Positions 8,166 through 16,248 are shown, counted from the stretch's first letter. The stretch is DNA of 64,000 bases from an uncultured Ruminococcus sp. (GCA_910579955.1 CAJTWE010000001.1:1-64000); one strand, 5' to 3'. Notes: a model not told the origin generated them from the sequence alone. Numbers and translations are program-made.

Positions 8166-8654
8166 TCACTTTTTGCTGCAAACATTAATAAAATTTTCAA
8201 TAGTACTTATCATTTTCTTGTTTCCAGATACATATCGATCAAATTGATGATTAATAATTTTATTTATATATTCATAAAGTTGCTCAACTTCAGTAACCAC
8301 ATACACATAGTTCAATTTTGAAAAATTCTCTGCTATTTCCATCTGATGATTATCTACATGCTCATTGTACTTAGACAATCTTGGAACAACAATTACTTTC
8401 TTGTTCTGTAGCAACGATTTTATTATAGTACTCACACCGCTGTGTGTAATAATTATATCTGATTTGTTTATACATTCATTAAACTCATTACTATTCAAAA
8501 ATTGCTTGTACTTAAAATGTTTTGGAATATAATCCGAATTTCCTATCTGAGCAAAAACTTCATTATTTATAAGCCCCTTATCAATCTGATCATCTACAGC
8601 CTTAATAAGTCTATTCATATGAAATTTCTGAGTACCTAATGCAATAAAAATCAT
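8166..8654 (-). CDS. Alg13-like catalytic subunit of a split glycosyltransferase (GT28 C-terminal domain)
   Basis: A 162-residue cytosolic protein of the Alg13/PssE/CpsG group. It starts MIFIALGTQKFHMNRLI and carries IITHSGVSTIIKSLLQNKKVIVVP, then NEHVDNHQMEIAENF, the UDP-sugar binding elements of the GT28 C-terminal domain. Such proteins are active only with a membrane-bound Alg14-like partner, and that partner is encoded immediately upstream. The junction is TAATG, so stop and start share one base and translation is coupled. GGAGG precedes the ATG by about 9 bases. Known pairs (PssD/PssE, Cps14F/G) add the second sugar to a lipid-linked glucose, which fits this place early in the operon. 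The exact sugar is inferred only. Confidence 0.85.
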   Translation of the reverse strand: MIFIALGTQKFHMNRLIKAVDDQIDKGLINNEVFAQIGNSDYIPKHFKYKQFLNSNEFNECINKSDIIITHSGVSTIIKSLLQNKKVIVVPRLSKYNEHVDNHQMEIAENFSKLNYVYVVTEVEQLYEYINKIINHQFDRYVSGNKKMISTIENFINVCSKK

Positions 8655-9109
8655 TAAAATATACCTCCAGTATATTTGGCTTTCGGATAATGCTCAAGCA
8701 TAGATTCCCATTGTACAATAAATAAATCTGCAAACGGATAAACAATTCTTCCTGTTAGAGATTTATTGTTTACTCTTGCAAACGATTCAATATACACTAC
8801 CTTTTTTCTTTTTAATTTACCTGTAAGACAAAACGGAAAGGCAATCAACGCTCCAGTTGTGATAATTACATCTGGTTTTTCTTTTTTTATTATCTTTCTT
8901 GCTTTAGAAAAAAGAATGATAAACTTTTTTATAAAATCTTTCTCGCATCTGTTTACCTGTGAAACGGTATAAACTTTATATTCATTAAATTCATCAGCCT
9001 GACTACCTTTTTCAGTGACAAAAAAAGAATCATTTTCAGATGCTATTTTCTTTAAACAGAGTAATTCTTCCCAATGCCCACCAGAAGAAGAAACAAAACA
9101 TATTTTCAT
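8654..9109 (-). CDS. Alg14-like membrane-anchoring subunit of a split glycosyltransferase
   Basis: A 151-residue protein beginning MKICFVSSSGGHWEELLCL, with VITTGALIAFPFCL and VVYIESFARVNNKSLTG and ending near MLEHYPKAKYTGGIF. These are the hallmarks of the Alg14/PssD/CpsF family, which recruits the Alg13-like catalytic half to the membrane. A frame extension to a GTG at 9124 has no RBS of its own, while GAGG lies about 11 bases before the ATG at 9109, so the latter is preferred. It forms one functional enzyme with the gene at 8166-8654. Confidence 0.85.
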   Translation of the reverse strand: MKICFVSSSGGHWEELLCLKKIASENDSFFVTEKGSQADEFNEYKVYTVSQVNRCEKDFIKKFIILFSKARKIIKKEKPDVIITTGALIAFPFCLTGKLKRKKVVYIESFARVNNKSLTGRIVYPFADLFIVQWESMLEHYPKAKYTGGIF

Positions 9110-9178
9110 TACACTATACCTCACAAAATAAAATTAGTAAACTTTAGTGAACTATAATATACTAAATTTTTACTCAAA

Positions 9179-10429
9179 TCAATCTCTTCTAAAAACATCC
9201 CTTGTATAAACCTTATCCTGAACATCATCAAGACAAGAATCATATCTATTTGCAATAATCGAATCAGCCACAGCCTTAAATTTGTCCAAATCATTTACAA
9301 CAAGGCTTCCGAAGAATGTATCACCATCATTAAGCGTTGGCTCGTAGATAATTACCTGAGCACCCTTTGCCTTAATTCTTTTCATAATTCCCTGAATGGA
9401 ACTCTGACGGAAATTATCACTATTAGACTTCATAGTAAGACGGTATACGCCAATAGTTACATTCTTTTCTTTAGATTTATTATACAACGAATTATCACCG
9501 TAAGCATAGTAACCAGCAAGCTGAAGCACTCTATCTGCAATGAAATCTTTACGTGTCCTATTGGATTCAACAATAGCCTCAATAAGATTTTCAGGTACAT
9601 CCTTATAGTTTGCAAGAAGCTGCTTTGTATCCTTAGGCAAACAATATCCACCATAACCAAAGCTTGGATTATTATAATGCGTACCGATTCTCGGATCAAG
9701 ACATACACCATTGATGATCTGTTGTGTATCAAGTCCTTTCATTTCAGCATATGTATCAAGTTCATTGAAATAGCTTACACGAAGTGCAAGATAAGTATTT
9801 GCAAAGAGCTTAACAGCCTCTGCTTCTGTAAATCCCATGAAAATAGTATCAATCTCTTCCTTAATTGCACCTTCTTGCAGCAGAGAAGCAAAAGTATGAG
9901 CTAATTCCACAAGTTTATCATCATTCATATCTGTACCGACAATAATACGGCTTGGATAGAGATTATCATATAACGCTCTGCTTTCACGAAGAAATTCCGG
10001 ACTAAATATAATATTTTTTGAGCCGGTCTTCTCTCTGATTGATTGAGTATATCCTACAGGAATAGTGGACTTTATTACCATTACAGCATCAGGATTATAT
10101 TTCATGACCAAATCAATAACTGCCTCTACAGCGCTTGTATCAAAGAAATTTTTCTGACTATCATAGTTGGTAGGAGCAGCAATTACAACAAAATCCGCAC
10201 CTTTATACGCCTGTTCTGCATCAAGAGTAGCAGTAAGATCAAGATCCTTTTCATCCAAATATTTCTCTATATAATCATCCTGAATTGGAGACTTTTTATT
10301 ATTAATAAGCTCCACTTTTTCTGGAATAATATCAACAGCATAAACTGTATTATTCTGAGCAAGAAGCACTGCCAAACTCAACCCGACATAACCTGTACCG
10401 GCAACAGCAATCTTCATTTTTCTCTGCAT
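9179..10429 (-). CDS. ugd: UDP-glucose 6-dehydrogenase / UDP-sugar dehydrogenase
   Basis: A 416-residue NAD-dependent nucleotide-sugar dehydrogenase making a uronic acid donor by two-step oxidation. The N-terminal Rossmann domain reads MKIAVAGTGYVGLSLAVLL. The signature IKSTIPVGYT and FSPEFLRESRALYDNLYPSRIIVG follow. The catalytic cysteine lies in FGYGGYCLPKDTKQL near residue 270. The C-terminal UDP-binding domain has TIGVYRLTMKSNSDNFRQSS. The length and the YGGYCLPKDTKQ form suit the short bacterial UDP-glucose dehydrogenases; UDP-ManNAc dehydrogenase is a less likely alternative. GAGGGGG precedes the ATG at 10429. It is the first gene of the polysaccharide operon, so the polymer probably contains a uronic acid. 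Confidence 0.88.
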   Translation of the reverse strand: MQRKMKIAVAGTGYVGLSLAVLLAQNNTVYAVDIIPEKVELINNKKSPIQDDYIEKYLDEKDLDLTATLDAEQAYKGADFVVIAAPTNYDSQKNFFDTSAVEAVIDLVMKYNPDAVMVIKSTIPVGYTQSIREKTGSKNIIFSPEFLRESRALYDNLYPSRIIVGTDMNDDKLVELAHTFASLLQEGAIKEEIDTIFMGFTEAEAVKLFANTYLALRVSYFNELDTYAEMKGLDTQQIINGVCLDPRIGTHYNNPSFGYGGYCLPKDTKQLLANYKDVPENLIEAIVESNRTRKDFIADRVLQLAGYYAYGDNSLYNKSKEKNVTIGVYRLTMKSNSDNFRQSSIQGIMKRIKAKGAQVIIYEPTLNDGDTFFGSLVVNDLDKFKAVADSIIANRYDSCLDDVQDKVYTRDVFRRD

Positions 10430-10852
10430 ATTACAACCCCCTCATTTTATCTACATTTATTATATGATAATTTAATCTTATACACAACTATTATATTTTT
10501 AAAACAATCACACACGAACAATTAATCCTAAACGCAGAGCAAATTAATCAAAATATCGTCATGAAAGCACTTTTTTCAAAGTTAATTGTAGCACATTCCA
10601 ATGTTTATGTCAAGTAAAATATGAGCAAAAAATCATGGAAATCAATTTTCATTAAGAATTCTTAGAATTATTCTGGAATCCAGTAAGCACTAAAATATAA
10701 GATGAAAAATAGACTATTTTGAGTTATTTACAAATCTAAACAGCTTTTTATCAATAATAGGCTAATTTAAAATAATTACCACTTCACCTTATGAATATTC
10801 GTCAAAGAATACGGAATAATAAAAGAAATTTAAAAAGAAAGGAAAAGTTATA
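10430..10852. other. Divergent intergenic region
   Basis: This 423-base spacer separates the minus-strand polysaccharide operon from a plus-strand gene of unknown function. It contains the operon promoter at 10585-10613 and a leader of about 145 bases. Short palindromes (AAGAATTCTT near 10655) are present. No convincing promoter was found for the gene at 10853. Confidence 0.5.
10585..10613 (-). promoter_or_regulatory. Promoter of the polysaccharide operon
   Basis: On the minus strand, TTGACA (10613-10608), a 17-base spacer ending TGTGC (extended -10) and TACAAT (10590-10585). It is 30/33 identical over 10582-10614 to the promoter at 222-254. The transcript would have a leader of about 145 bases before the dehydrogenase gene. 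Confidence 0.8.
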
Positions 10853-11281
10853 ATGGAGCAAATTTCTTGTATTCTAAATGGTTACTATAAAAACGCAGCT
10901 GTGGGAATTGATGCTATTGAATCTATCCTTCCTAAGACTGAAAACAAAGATCTTAGTCAGGAGCTTCATGAGCAAATGGAATACTATAAGGAGCAAAAAT
11001 CAAAGCTTAATGAGCAGATGCTGAAAAACAATGTAACTCCTGAATCTCAGGGCACAATGGCTAAATTTTGTACTGATATGAATATAGCATTTCACTCTAT
11101 CGGTGGCATTGATACTCATGAAATTGCCAAGCTTATGATTCAGGGAACAAATATGGGCATTATTCAGATGCTTCAAACCATGAACAGAAACACGGATATT
11201 CCCGATAGTATAAAAAGACAGGGTAAGGAAATTATACGCAGAGAAGAAGCGTATATCGAACGTCTCAAGCCTTATTTATAA
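10853..11281 (+). CDS. Small helical protein, function unknown
   Basis: A 142-residue protein not assigned to a family with confidence. It appears entirely alpha-helical with about four long amphipathic segments (residues 3-27, 32-58, 65-115, 118-142), rich in Glu, Lys, Met and Gln. This is the layout of a small four-helix bundle of ferritin-like type. It has no signal peptide or membrane segment, so it is probably cytosolic. AAAGGAAAAG precedes the ATG by about 6 bases. The next small gene starts 10 bases after its stop, so the two are likely co-transcribed. A Fur-type regulator lies convergently downstream, which would suit a metal or redox role, but that is only a guess. Confidence 0.6.
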   Translation: MEQISCILNGYYKNAAVGIDAIESILPKTENKDLSQELHEQMEYYKEQKSKLNEQMLKNNVTPESQGTMAKFCTDMNIAFHSIGGIDTHEIAKLMIQGTNMGIIQMLQTMNRNTDIPDSIKRQGKEIIRREEAYIERLKPYL

Positions 11282-11291
11282 GGAGAATTTT

Positions 11292-11480
11292 ATGGAAAAT
11301 CAAAAAAACACATCTATAAGTAATATTTCTTATGATGAAACAAAAATTTATACTCCCAGAAGCTTTCAAATGCATCGTGAAATAAGCGCTGCGAATATCT
11401 ATGATCACGCACCGGTACGTATTTATGAAAAACCAATAAAGCGTAATACAGATATTTCCAAAAATTTCAACCTAAGTTAA
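11292..11480 (+). CDS. 62-residue protein, function unknown
   Basis: A short hydrophilic protein starting MENQKNTSISNISYDETK, rich in Asn, Ser, Tyr, Ile and Arg, with no membrane segment and no recognised motif. AAGGAG lies 7 bases before the ATG, and the gene follows the helical protein by 10 bases, which supports it being real and co-expressed. Its last four bases overlap the convergent Fur-type gene. It may be a small partner of the upstream protein. Confidence 0.5.
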   Translation: MENQKNTSISNISYDETKIYTPRSFQMHREISAANIYDHAPVRIYEKPIKRNTDISKNFNLS

Positions 11481-11890
11481 TCGTTTGAACAGTCTTTGCA
11501 GCAACCGTACAAAACAGTTTTTGTATGGTCTATATAAAATCCATGATGAGAAAGAATATGTTCCGCCAGTTCGCTTAAATAATCGCATTCCACATGGAAA
11601 AGCTTTTCACATTTTACGCATTTTAAGTGGAAATGCTCTCTGCATTCATGCTTTTCGCCAATATATTGATAACAAGCTCCTGTCTTATTGTCAATAGTAT
11701 ATTTCCTGACGATTCCCTCTTCTGTAAGTCCGTCAAGGTAACGATATATTGTAGCAATACCTACAGGAGTACCCTGACTTTGAAGATAATGCGAAATCTC
11801 CCCGGCAGCAAAATGGCGAGCGCTGTTTTCTCTAAGAAGGTTCAAAATTCGTTCCTTTTGCTTTGTATTATAATTAGATGAACGTGCCAT
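11477..11890 (-). CDS. Fur family metal-responsive regulator
   Basis: A 137-residue DNA-binding protein. The winged-helix half has QKERILNLLRENSARHFAAGEISHYL and the recognition-helix region VGIATIYRYLDGLTEEGIV, standard for Fur/Zur/PerR. The dimerisation half carries HFHLKCVKCEKLFH and a second pair CCKDC at the C-terminus, giving the two CxxC motifs of the structural zinc site. Regulatory-site residues (His/Cys/Asp around HECREHFH) cannot decide between iron, zinc and peroxide sensing; a Zur role is a weak preference. AGAGG lies 8 bases before the ATG. It is followed convergently by two small plus-strand genes and lies downstream of the cyclophilin gene, with a hairpin between. Confidence 0.85.
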   Translation of the reverse strand: MARSSNYNTKQKERILNLLRENSARHFAAGEISHYLQSQGTPVGIATIYRYLDGLTEEGIVRKYTIDNKTGACYQYIGEKHECREHFHLKCVKCEKLFHVECDYLSELAEHILSHHGFYIDHTKTVLYGCCKDCSND

Positions 11891-11919
11891 ATCATACCTC
11901 TTAAATCAATTAAACTAAA

Positions 11920-11951
11920 CTGCCGCAGAAAGCCTGCGGCAGTATTTTTTT
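11920..11951. terminator. Strong hairpin between cyclophilin and the Fur-type gene
   Basis: CTGCCGCAG (11920-11928) pairs perfectly with CTGCGGCAG (11934-11942) around a 5-base loop, followed by a T-rich run on the plus strand (11944-11950). On the minus strand the run after the stem is only TTTAGTTTAATT, so termination after cyclophilin may be partial and the regulator partly fed by read-through. Confidence 0.7.
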
Positions 11952-12420
11952 ACTTTATGCTTACCTTTTTCATAATCTGAGCTGTCAGCGGCTTATCATT
12001 ATAATCTGTTTCTGTTTCTGCAATCTCGTCTACAACTTCCATACCGGACACAACTTTACCAAATGCAGCATATTGACCGTCAAGATGTGGTGCATCTTCG
12101 TGCATTATGAAAAACTGTGAACCAGCTGAATTTGGATTCATAGCACGTGCCATAGATATAACGCCTCTGGTATGCTTTAAATTATTCGGCACACCATTTG
12201 CAAGAAATTCACCTTTGATATTCCAGCCAGGACTACCCATGCCTGTACCGTCAGGACAGCCACCCTGAATCATAAAGCCCGGAATAATACGGTGAAAAGT
12301 AAGTCCATTATAAAAGCCCTCATTTACAAGCTTCTCAAAATTCTTACAGGTAATAGGAGCGATATCTGGATAAAGCTCGATCTCAATTTTTTTCCCATTT
12401 TCCATTTCGATAGTAACCAT
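11950..12420 (-). CDS. Peptidyl-prolyl cis-trans isomerase, cyclophilin type
   Basis: A 156-residue cytosolic cyclophilin catalysing proline isomerisation in protein folding. Seen here: TFHRIIPGFMIQGG with the catalytic Arg, SMARAMNPNSAGSQFFI and HLDGQYAAFGKV, all core active-site segments. It has no signal peptide, so it is the short cytosolic form. An in-frame extension of 19 hydrophobic codons exists upstream, but GGAGGAAA is ideally placed before the ATG at 12420 and the extension lies between the promoter and RBS. Monocistronic apart from possible read-through into the Fur-type gene. Confidence 0.93.
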   Translation of the reverse strand: MVTIEMENGKKIEIELYPDIAPITCKNFEKLVNEGFYNGLTFHRIIPGFMIQGGCPDGTGMGSPGWNIKGEFLANGVPNNLKHTRGVISMARAMNPNSAGSQFFIMHEDAPHLDGQYAAFGKVVSGMEVVDEIAETETDYNDKPLTAQIMKKVSIK

Positions 12421-12455
12421 TATAGTTTCCTCCAAAAACAAATAAATATAAATAT

Positions 12456-12484
12456 AGTATAACACACATATACTCAAAATGCAA
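12456..12484 (-). promoter_or_regulatory. Promoter of the cyclophilin gene
   Basis: On the minus strand TTGCAT (12484-12479), a 17-base spacer ending TGTGT and TATACT (12461-12456). Confidence 0.65.
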
Positions 12485-12599
12485 GTACTGAACTAAAATA
12501 AAATGATATTTTCTACTTAAACAGAATATAATTTGTTTATTTTTAATTATTACGGCTTTATAAAAGATAATAATTATGTAAGAAATTACAAAATGCATG

Positions 12600-12620
12600 T
12601 GTTGCACTTGACATGCAACA
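12600..12620. promoter_or_regulatory. Operator 1 of the GntR/YtrA-type regulator
   Basis: A perfect inverted repeat TGTTGCA - 7 bases - TGCAACA whose spacer and right arm overlap the -35 box and spacer of the promoter at 12608-12636. It has the same architecture as operator 2, exactly 42 bases away. Confidence 0.65.
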
Positions 12621-12636
12621 GCTTGTGTGTTATACT
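12608..12636 (+). promoter_or_regulatory. Promoter of the GntR-ABC transporter operon
   Basis: Consensus TTGACA (12608-12613), 17-base spacer ending TGTGT, TATACT (12631-12636). Flanked and overlapped by the two operators. Confidence 0.8.
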
Positions 12637-12641
12637 TTAGG

Positions 12642-12662
12642 TGTTGCACGATGAGTACAACA
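12642..12662. promoter_or_regulatory. Operator 2 of the GntR/YtrA-type regulator
   Basis: TGTTGCA - 7 bases - TACAACA, one mismatch from a perfect inverted repeat, placed at the expected transcription start. The 42-base spacing from operator 1 is four helical turns, so dimers would bind the same face of the DNA. Confidence 0.6.
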
Positions 12663-12694
12663 GATGAAATACGTAAGAAAGGAGCAGTGGTGCT

Positions 12695-13090
12695 ATGTTT
12701 CAGATCGATACACTATCAAGGCAACCTGTGTATGAACAGCTTATCCAGAAAGTAGAATATTTCATATTGACTGACATTTTCAAGGAATGTGAACAGATCC
12801 CTTCTGTCAGAAATGTTGCTTTCGATAACTCGATAAATCCAAGGACTATACTTAAAGCTTATAATGAGCTTGACAGAAGAGGGCTTATCCAGTCCGTGCC
12901 GGGCAAGGGATATTTTGTTTGCAAAGACGCAAAGAAGAAGCTTAGTGAAGGTTACGTAGAAAAGCTTTCTAAACTTAAAGAGATGCTCTCCGACATGGCT
13001 CTTGTAGGTGTGCCAAAAGAAAGTGTACTCAAGTGCGTTGAAGAAGCTTACGAAAGCGATCATAATAAGGAGGAGAATAGGTATGATTAA
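12695..13090 (+). CDS. GntR family regulator, YtrA subfamily
   Basis: A 131-residue repressor-type protein. The N-terminal winged helix has QLIQKVEYFILTDIFKECEQIPSVRNVAFDNSINPRTILKAYNELDRRGLIQSV with PGKGYFV, the GntR DNA-binding signature. It is followed only by a short helical tail of about 50 residues, as in YtrA proteins that usually lie next to ABC transporter genes. AAGGAG is 9 bases before the ATG. The ATPase start codon is inside its last codons (8-base overlap), so regulator and transporter are coupled. The paired operators upstream suggest autorepression released by an envelope or antibiotic signal, as known for ytr-type operons; the inducer is unknown. Confidence 0.88.
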   Translation: MFQIDTLSRQPVYEQLIQKVEYFILTDIFKECEQIPSVRNVAFDNSINPRTILKAYNELDRRGLIQSVPGKGYFVCKDAKKKLSEGYVEKLSKLKEMLSDMALVGVPKESVLKCVEEAYESDHNKEENRYD

Positions 13091-13982
13091 TACAGAAAAT
13101 CTTACAAAAACCTTTTCGGAATTCAAAGCGCTGGATTCCATAACCTGTGACATACAGGACGGCAGTATTTATGGTATGGTTGGTTCAAACGGTGCAGGCA
13201 AGTCCACATTTCTAAGGCTTATAACAGGTGTATACAAGCCTGATAATGGAACTGTCTTTATTGATGGAAAGCCGGTATGGGAAAACCCTGAAGTAAAGAA
13301 GCATATCGCATATGTACCTGACGAGCTGTATTTTCTGCAAGGCGCAAGCATCAACAGAATGGAAAGGATGTATAAAAGCTTCTATCCAACCTTTTCAGTA
13401 GAAAAGTGCCGAAAGCTTACAAAGCTTTTTGAACTTGACCCTAAAAAACCGCTTAACACGTTTTCTAAGGGTATGCGACGTCAGGCAGCCACTCTTCTTG
13501 CACTTTCAATTCAGCCTGATTACATTTTCTTCGATGAAACATTTGACGGACTTGACCCTGTTATGCGTAATCTGGTTAAAAAGATCATTTGCGATGACGT
13601 TATTGAAAGAAACGCAACAGCTGTTATAACCTCCCACTCTCTTCGTGAGCTTGAAGATATATGCGACCAGCTTGCGCTGCTTCACAAGGGCGGATTGGTG
13701 CTGCAAAGCGACGTTGAGAATCTAAAAACCAAGCAGTACAAAATTCAGGCTGCATTTCCGCACGATTATGAGAAAAATGATTTCATAAATATGGGCATAG
13801 AGGTTCAGAGATTTACTCGTCAGGGTTCAGTTATAAATATGATCGTAAAAAGCGACCGTGAAACTGCTCACGAAAAACTCCGTTCACTAAACCCTATTCT
13901 GCTGGAAATTTTACCGCTTTCATTGGAAGAGGTATTTACCTATGAGATGGACGCTTTGGGTTATACCTTTGACTATGAATAA
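13083..13982 (+). CDS. ABC transporter ATPase (Ytr-type)
   Basis: A 299-residue nucleotide-binding subunit. Walker A VGSNGAGKSTFL is near 38, the signature FSKGMRRQAATLLAL near 135, Walker B YIFFDETFDGLDP near 158, and the switch His in VITSHSLRELEDI. The signature motif lacks the canonical LSGGQ but FSKGM is normal for this subfamily. AAGGAGG precedes the ATG at 13083 by about 8 bases; the upstream in-frame extension lies inside the regulator gene and lacks an RBS. It is partnered with the permease 17 bases downstream. It probably powers export or sensing of an envelope-active compound. Substrate not determinable. Confidence 0.9.
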   Translation: MINTENLTKTFSEFKALDSITCDIQDGSIYGMVGSNGAGKSTFLRLITGVYKPDNGTVFIDGKPVWENPEVKKHIAYVPDELYFLQGASINRMERMYKSFYPTFSVEKCRKLTKLFELDPKKPLNTFSKGMRRQAATLLALSIQPDYIFFDETFDGLDPVMRNLVKKIICDDVIERNATAVITSHSLRELEDICDQLALLHKGGLVLQSDVENLKTKQYKIQAAFPHDYEKNDFINMGIEVQRFTRQGSVINMIVKSDRETAHEKLRSLNPILLEILPLSLEEVFTYEMDALGYTFDYE

Positions 13983-13999
13983 CGGAAAGGAGAATAAAT

Positions 14000-16078
14000 A
14001 TGAAAAACAAACTTTCTTTTAATACAAACATTTTCATCGAAACGATGCGCCAGCTCAGAGTTACAGGTATAATCGGCGTAATTATTATGGCTGGCATTGC
14101 AATAATAAGAATATCCTCTACCGTTTTATATTACAACGACAGCGATGATGTAAGACAGACGACATTTACTGGTCTCAATTGGATGCCATGGCTGGTAATT
14201 TCATTTATGCTTATAACACCAATTCTGATGTTTCAAGCGTTTAACTTTATGAATAAACGTAATTCAAGCGATTTGTATCACTCGCTCCCCCATACAAGAG
14301 GCACTATATACATAAGTATGAGTGCAGCAGTTATGGCATGGGTATTGATATCTATACTTGCAACAGTTATTCCTTCCCTGCTCAGTGCACTTTTCTTTTC
14401 AAAATATATTGCTTTTGTATACGACACATTTTTCCTTTTCATTTTAAATAGTATTGCTGCTTGTTTTATTGTAGGCGGTGCTATATTAATTGCAAAGAGC
14501 TTTTCCGGAACACTCTTAAACGGTATAATACTTTCCGGTATAATTATATTCATTCCTCGCCTTGTAATGACTCTGATCGTGTCATCAGTTGAAGCAAACA
14601 TTATATTTGAAGGTCATATTAGAAACATTTTCACAAGCAATGAATTAAACCCTGTAATTTCAATGGTATTTACATTAATGGGTATTGATCCATCTATAAA
14701 TGTTGACGCTGCATTTACAAGCGTTCCTGCAATAATATACGGTTTTGTTCTCGGAATTATTTATTTTGTGCTTGGTGGATTGGCATTCTGTCACAGAAAC
14801 AGCGAAACAGCATCTCAAAGTGCGCCAAACAAAAAATTCCAGGCAGCATATCGTATTATAATAGCACTTGTTATTTCAAGCTTTATAGTAAGTGTGCTTT
14901 TCAATGAGTTTTATGTTTTCAACGAGCATTTCGATGCATTTCCATTTATTATTTCTTACGTTGGCGTTGCATTTGTCTATTTCCTCTATGAACTTATCAC
15001 AACGAAAAAACTGAAAAATCTCATTAAGGCTATACCGGGACTTGGAATTGTAGCAGTACTTAATATTGCAATGTTCTTTGGTCTTGCAGGTGTATATAAA
15101 AATGCAATGAATTTCAGACCAGCTCCTGACGAGATAAACAGTGTTACTCTTATTCCTGAGGTACATTCAATGCATGATTATATCACTTATTATTATTATG
15201 TTCTTAATAAAATAGATGGCCTTGAAATTACAGATAAAGAAATCATTAAAGAAGTATCCACTACTCTTGATAAAAATCTTTCAATATCTGAAGATGGCGC
15301 AGACAAACTATATAGTTACAGTTCAGAATCATATAACATAGGATTTGAAATAAATACCAACGGAAAAAGCAAGTCTCGTAATATTTTCTTAAAGGAAGAA
15401 CAATATGATAATCTTAATAAGGTTATTTGCAACAGCAAAACATTTAAGGAAGCATGGATGAATCCTCCTGCATTAAAAGATATAAATGATGTTTGTGTTT
15501 ATAATCAAAATACGGGCATGTATCTTACAGATGAAATCAATATGGACGAACTCTACACCTTGTTTGCAAATGAAATTAAAAAGTCCGATTTTGAAAAATG
15601 CTTCACAGCATACACAGAAAATGATAGTAGTATGTGCTTTGAGTTTAATTATATTATTGATGGAAAATCGTATTATATTACAATGCCTATTATTAAGGAA
15701 ATCACCCCTGAGACAGCAGCAAAGTGCTATGAAATAACAAAGAAAAATCGACTTGAAAGGCTAAATGCTTTTAATGAATATCTTGACAAGCTTGAAAAAT
15801 CCGGAACAGAATTTGAGGGTGATATATACTTATATAGTAATGAAACCTCAAAATCACTAAGTTTTTCAAATTCATTGGATCTTGTTTATGAAATTATGAA
15901 TTTGCGTTCAGATGATTATTTTGACGATGGAAATCCAGATCAGCTATATATGGATGTAAACTTCTACTTCTACAATGTAAGCGATCCTGAGCTGGATGGC
16001 AATGGTTATAATTTCACGTTCCCTATTGATGAAGAAGCATTAGGCAAGATTTTAAGCATTCAGTCAAACGAGGATTAA
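14000..16078 (+). CDS. Large ABC-2 type permease with a long C-terminal extracytoplasmic domain
   Basis: A 692-residue membrane protein and partner of the ATPase 17 bases upstream. About nine hydrophobic segments lie between residues 20 and 380, including VIIMAGIAIIRISSTVLYY and GLGIVAVLNIAMFFGLAGVY. The remaining 310 residues are hydrophilic, acidic and Tyr/Asn-rich without membrane segments. With nine segments and the N-terminus inside, this domain would sit outside the membrane. It contains two related-looking stretches (FNYIIDGKSYYITMP and FYFYNVSDPELDGNGYNFTFP), hinting at a repeated beta-rich fold, possibly a ligand sensor. YtrC/YtrD-type permeases are the nearest named relatives. GGAAAGGAG precedes the ATG. 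Confidence 0.8.
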   Translation: MKNKLSFNTNIFIETMRQLRVTGIIGVIIMAGIAIIRISSTVLYYNDSDDVRQTTFTGLNWMPWLVISFMLITPILMFQAFNFMNKRNSSDLYHSLPHTRGTIYISMSAAVMAWVLISILATVIPSLLSALFFSKYIAFVYDTFFLFILNSIAACFIVGGAILIAKSFSGTLLNGIILSGIIIFIPRLVMTLIVSSVEANIIFEGHIRNIFTSNELNPVISMVFTLMGIDPSINVDAAFTSVPAIIYGFVLGIIYFVLGGLAFCHRNSETASQSAPNKKFQAAYRIIIALVISSFIVSVLFNEFYVFNEHFDAFPFIISYVGVAFVYFLYELITTKKLKNLIKAIPGLGIVAVLNIAMFFGLAGVYKNAMNFRPAPDEINSVTLIPEVHSMHDYITYYYYVLNKIDGLEITDKEIIKEVSTTLDKNLSISEDGADKLYSYSSESYNIGFEINTNGKSKSRNIFLKEEQYDNLNKVICNSKTFKEAWMNPPALKDINDVCVYNQNTGMYLTDEINMDELYTLFANEIKKSDFEKCFTAYTENDSSMCFEFNYIIDGKSYYITMPIIKEITPETAAKCYEITKKNRLERLNAFNEYLDKLEKSGTEFEGDIYLYSNETSKSLSFSNSLDLVYEIMNLRSDDYFDDGNPDQLYMDVNFYFYNVSDPELDGNGYNFTFPIDEEALGKILSIQSNED

Positions 16079-16148
16079 ATTGTACATGAATAAAGCAAAA
16101 AAATCCTGACATAATTTTGCTAACACCATTAACTCTCCATATAAAAGA

Positions 16149-16191
16149 ACTGCACATTTCCTCTGCCTTGGAATGTGCAGTTTCTTTTTAT
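16149..16191 (+). terminator. Terminator of the GntR-ABC operon
   Basis: ACTGCACATTTC (16149-16160) pairs with GAATGTGCAGT (16171-16181) with one bulge, followed by TTTCTTTTTA. Confidence 0.85.
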
Positions 16192-16219
16192 ATAATCTTA
16201 TTATATAATAAATATTATA

Positions 16220-16248
16220 TTGAAATAAGATATAATATATGGTATAAT
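16220..16248 (+). promoter_or_regulatory. Promoter of radA
   Basis: TTGAAA (16220-16225), 17-base spacer ending TGG, TATAAT (16243-16248), 32 bases before the ATG. Confidence 0.7.

Noticed and set aside
10043..10525. A 160-codon open frame on the plus strand
   Set aside because: It lies antisense to the UDP-sugar dehydrogenase, which has clear conserved motifs, and reads as low-complexity Ile/Tyr/Asn without an RBS.
10650..10690. Terminator in the divergent spacer
   Set aside because: Small palindromes (AAGAATTCTT, CTGGAATCCAG) have no T-run and very short stems.
12716..13153. A 145-codon open frame on the minus strand
   Set aside because: Antisense shadow of the GntR regulator and ATPase start; no family motif.
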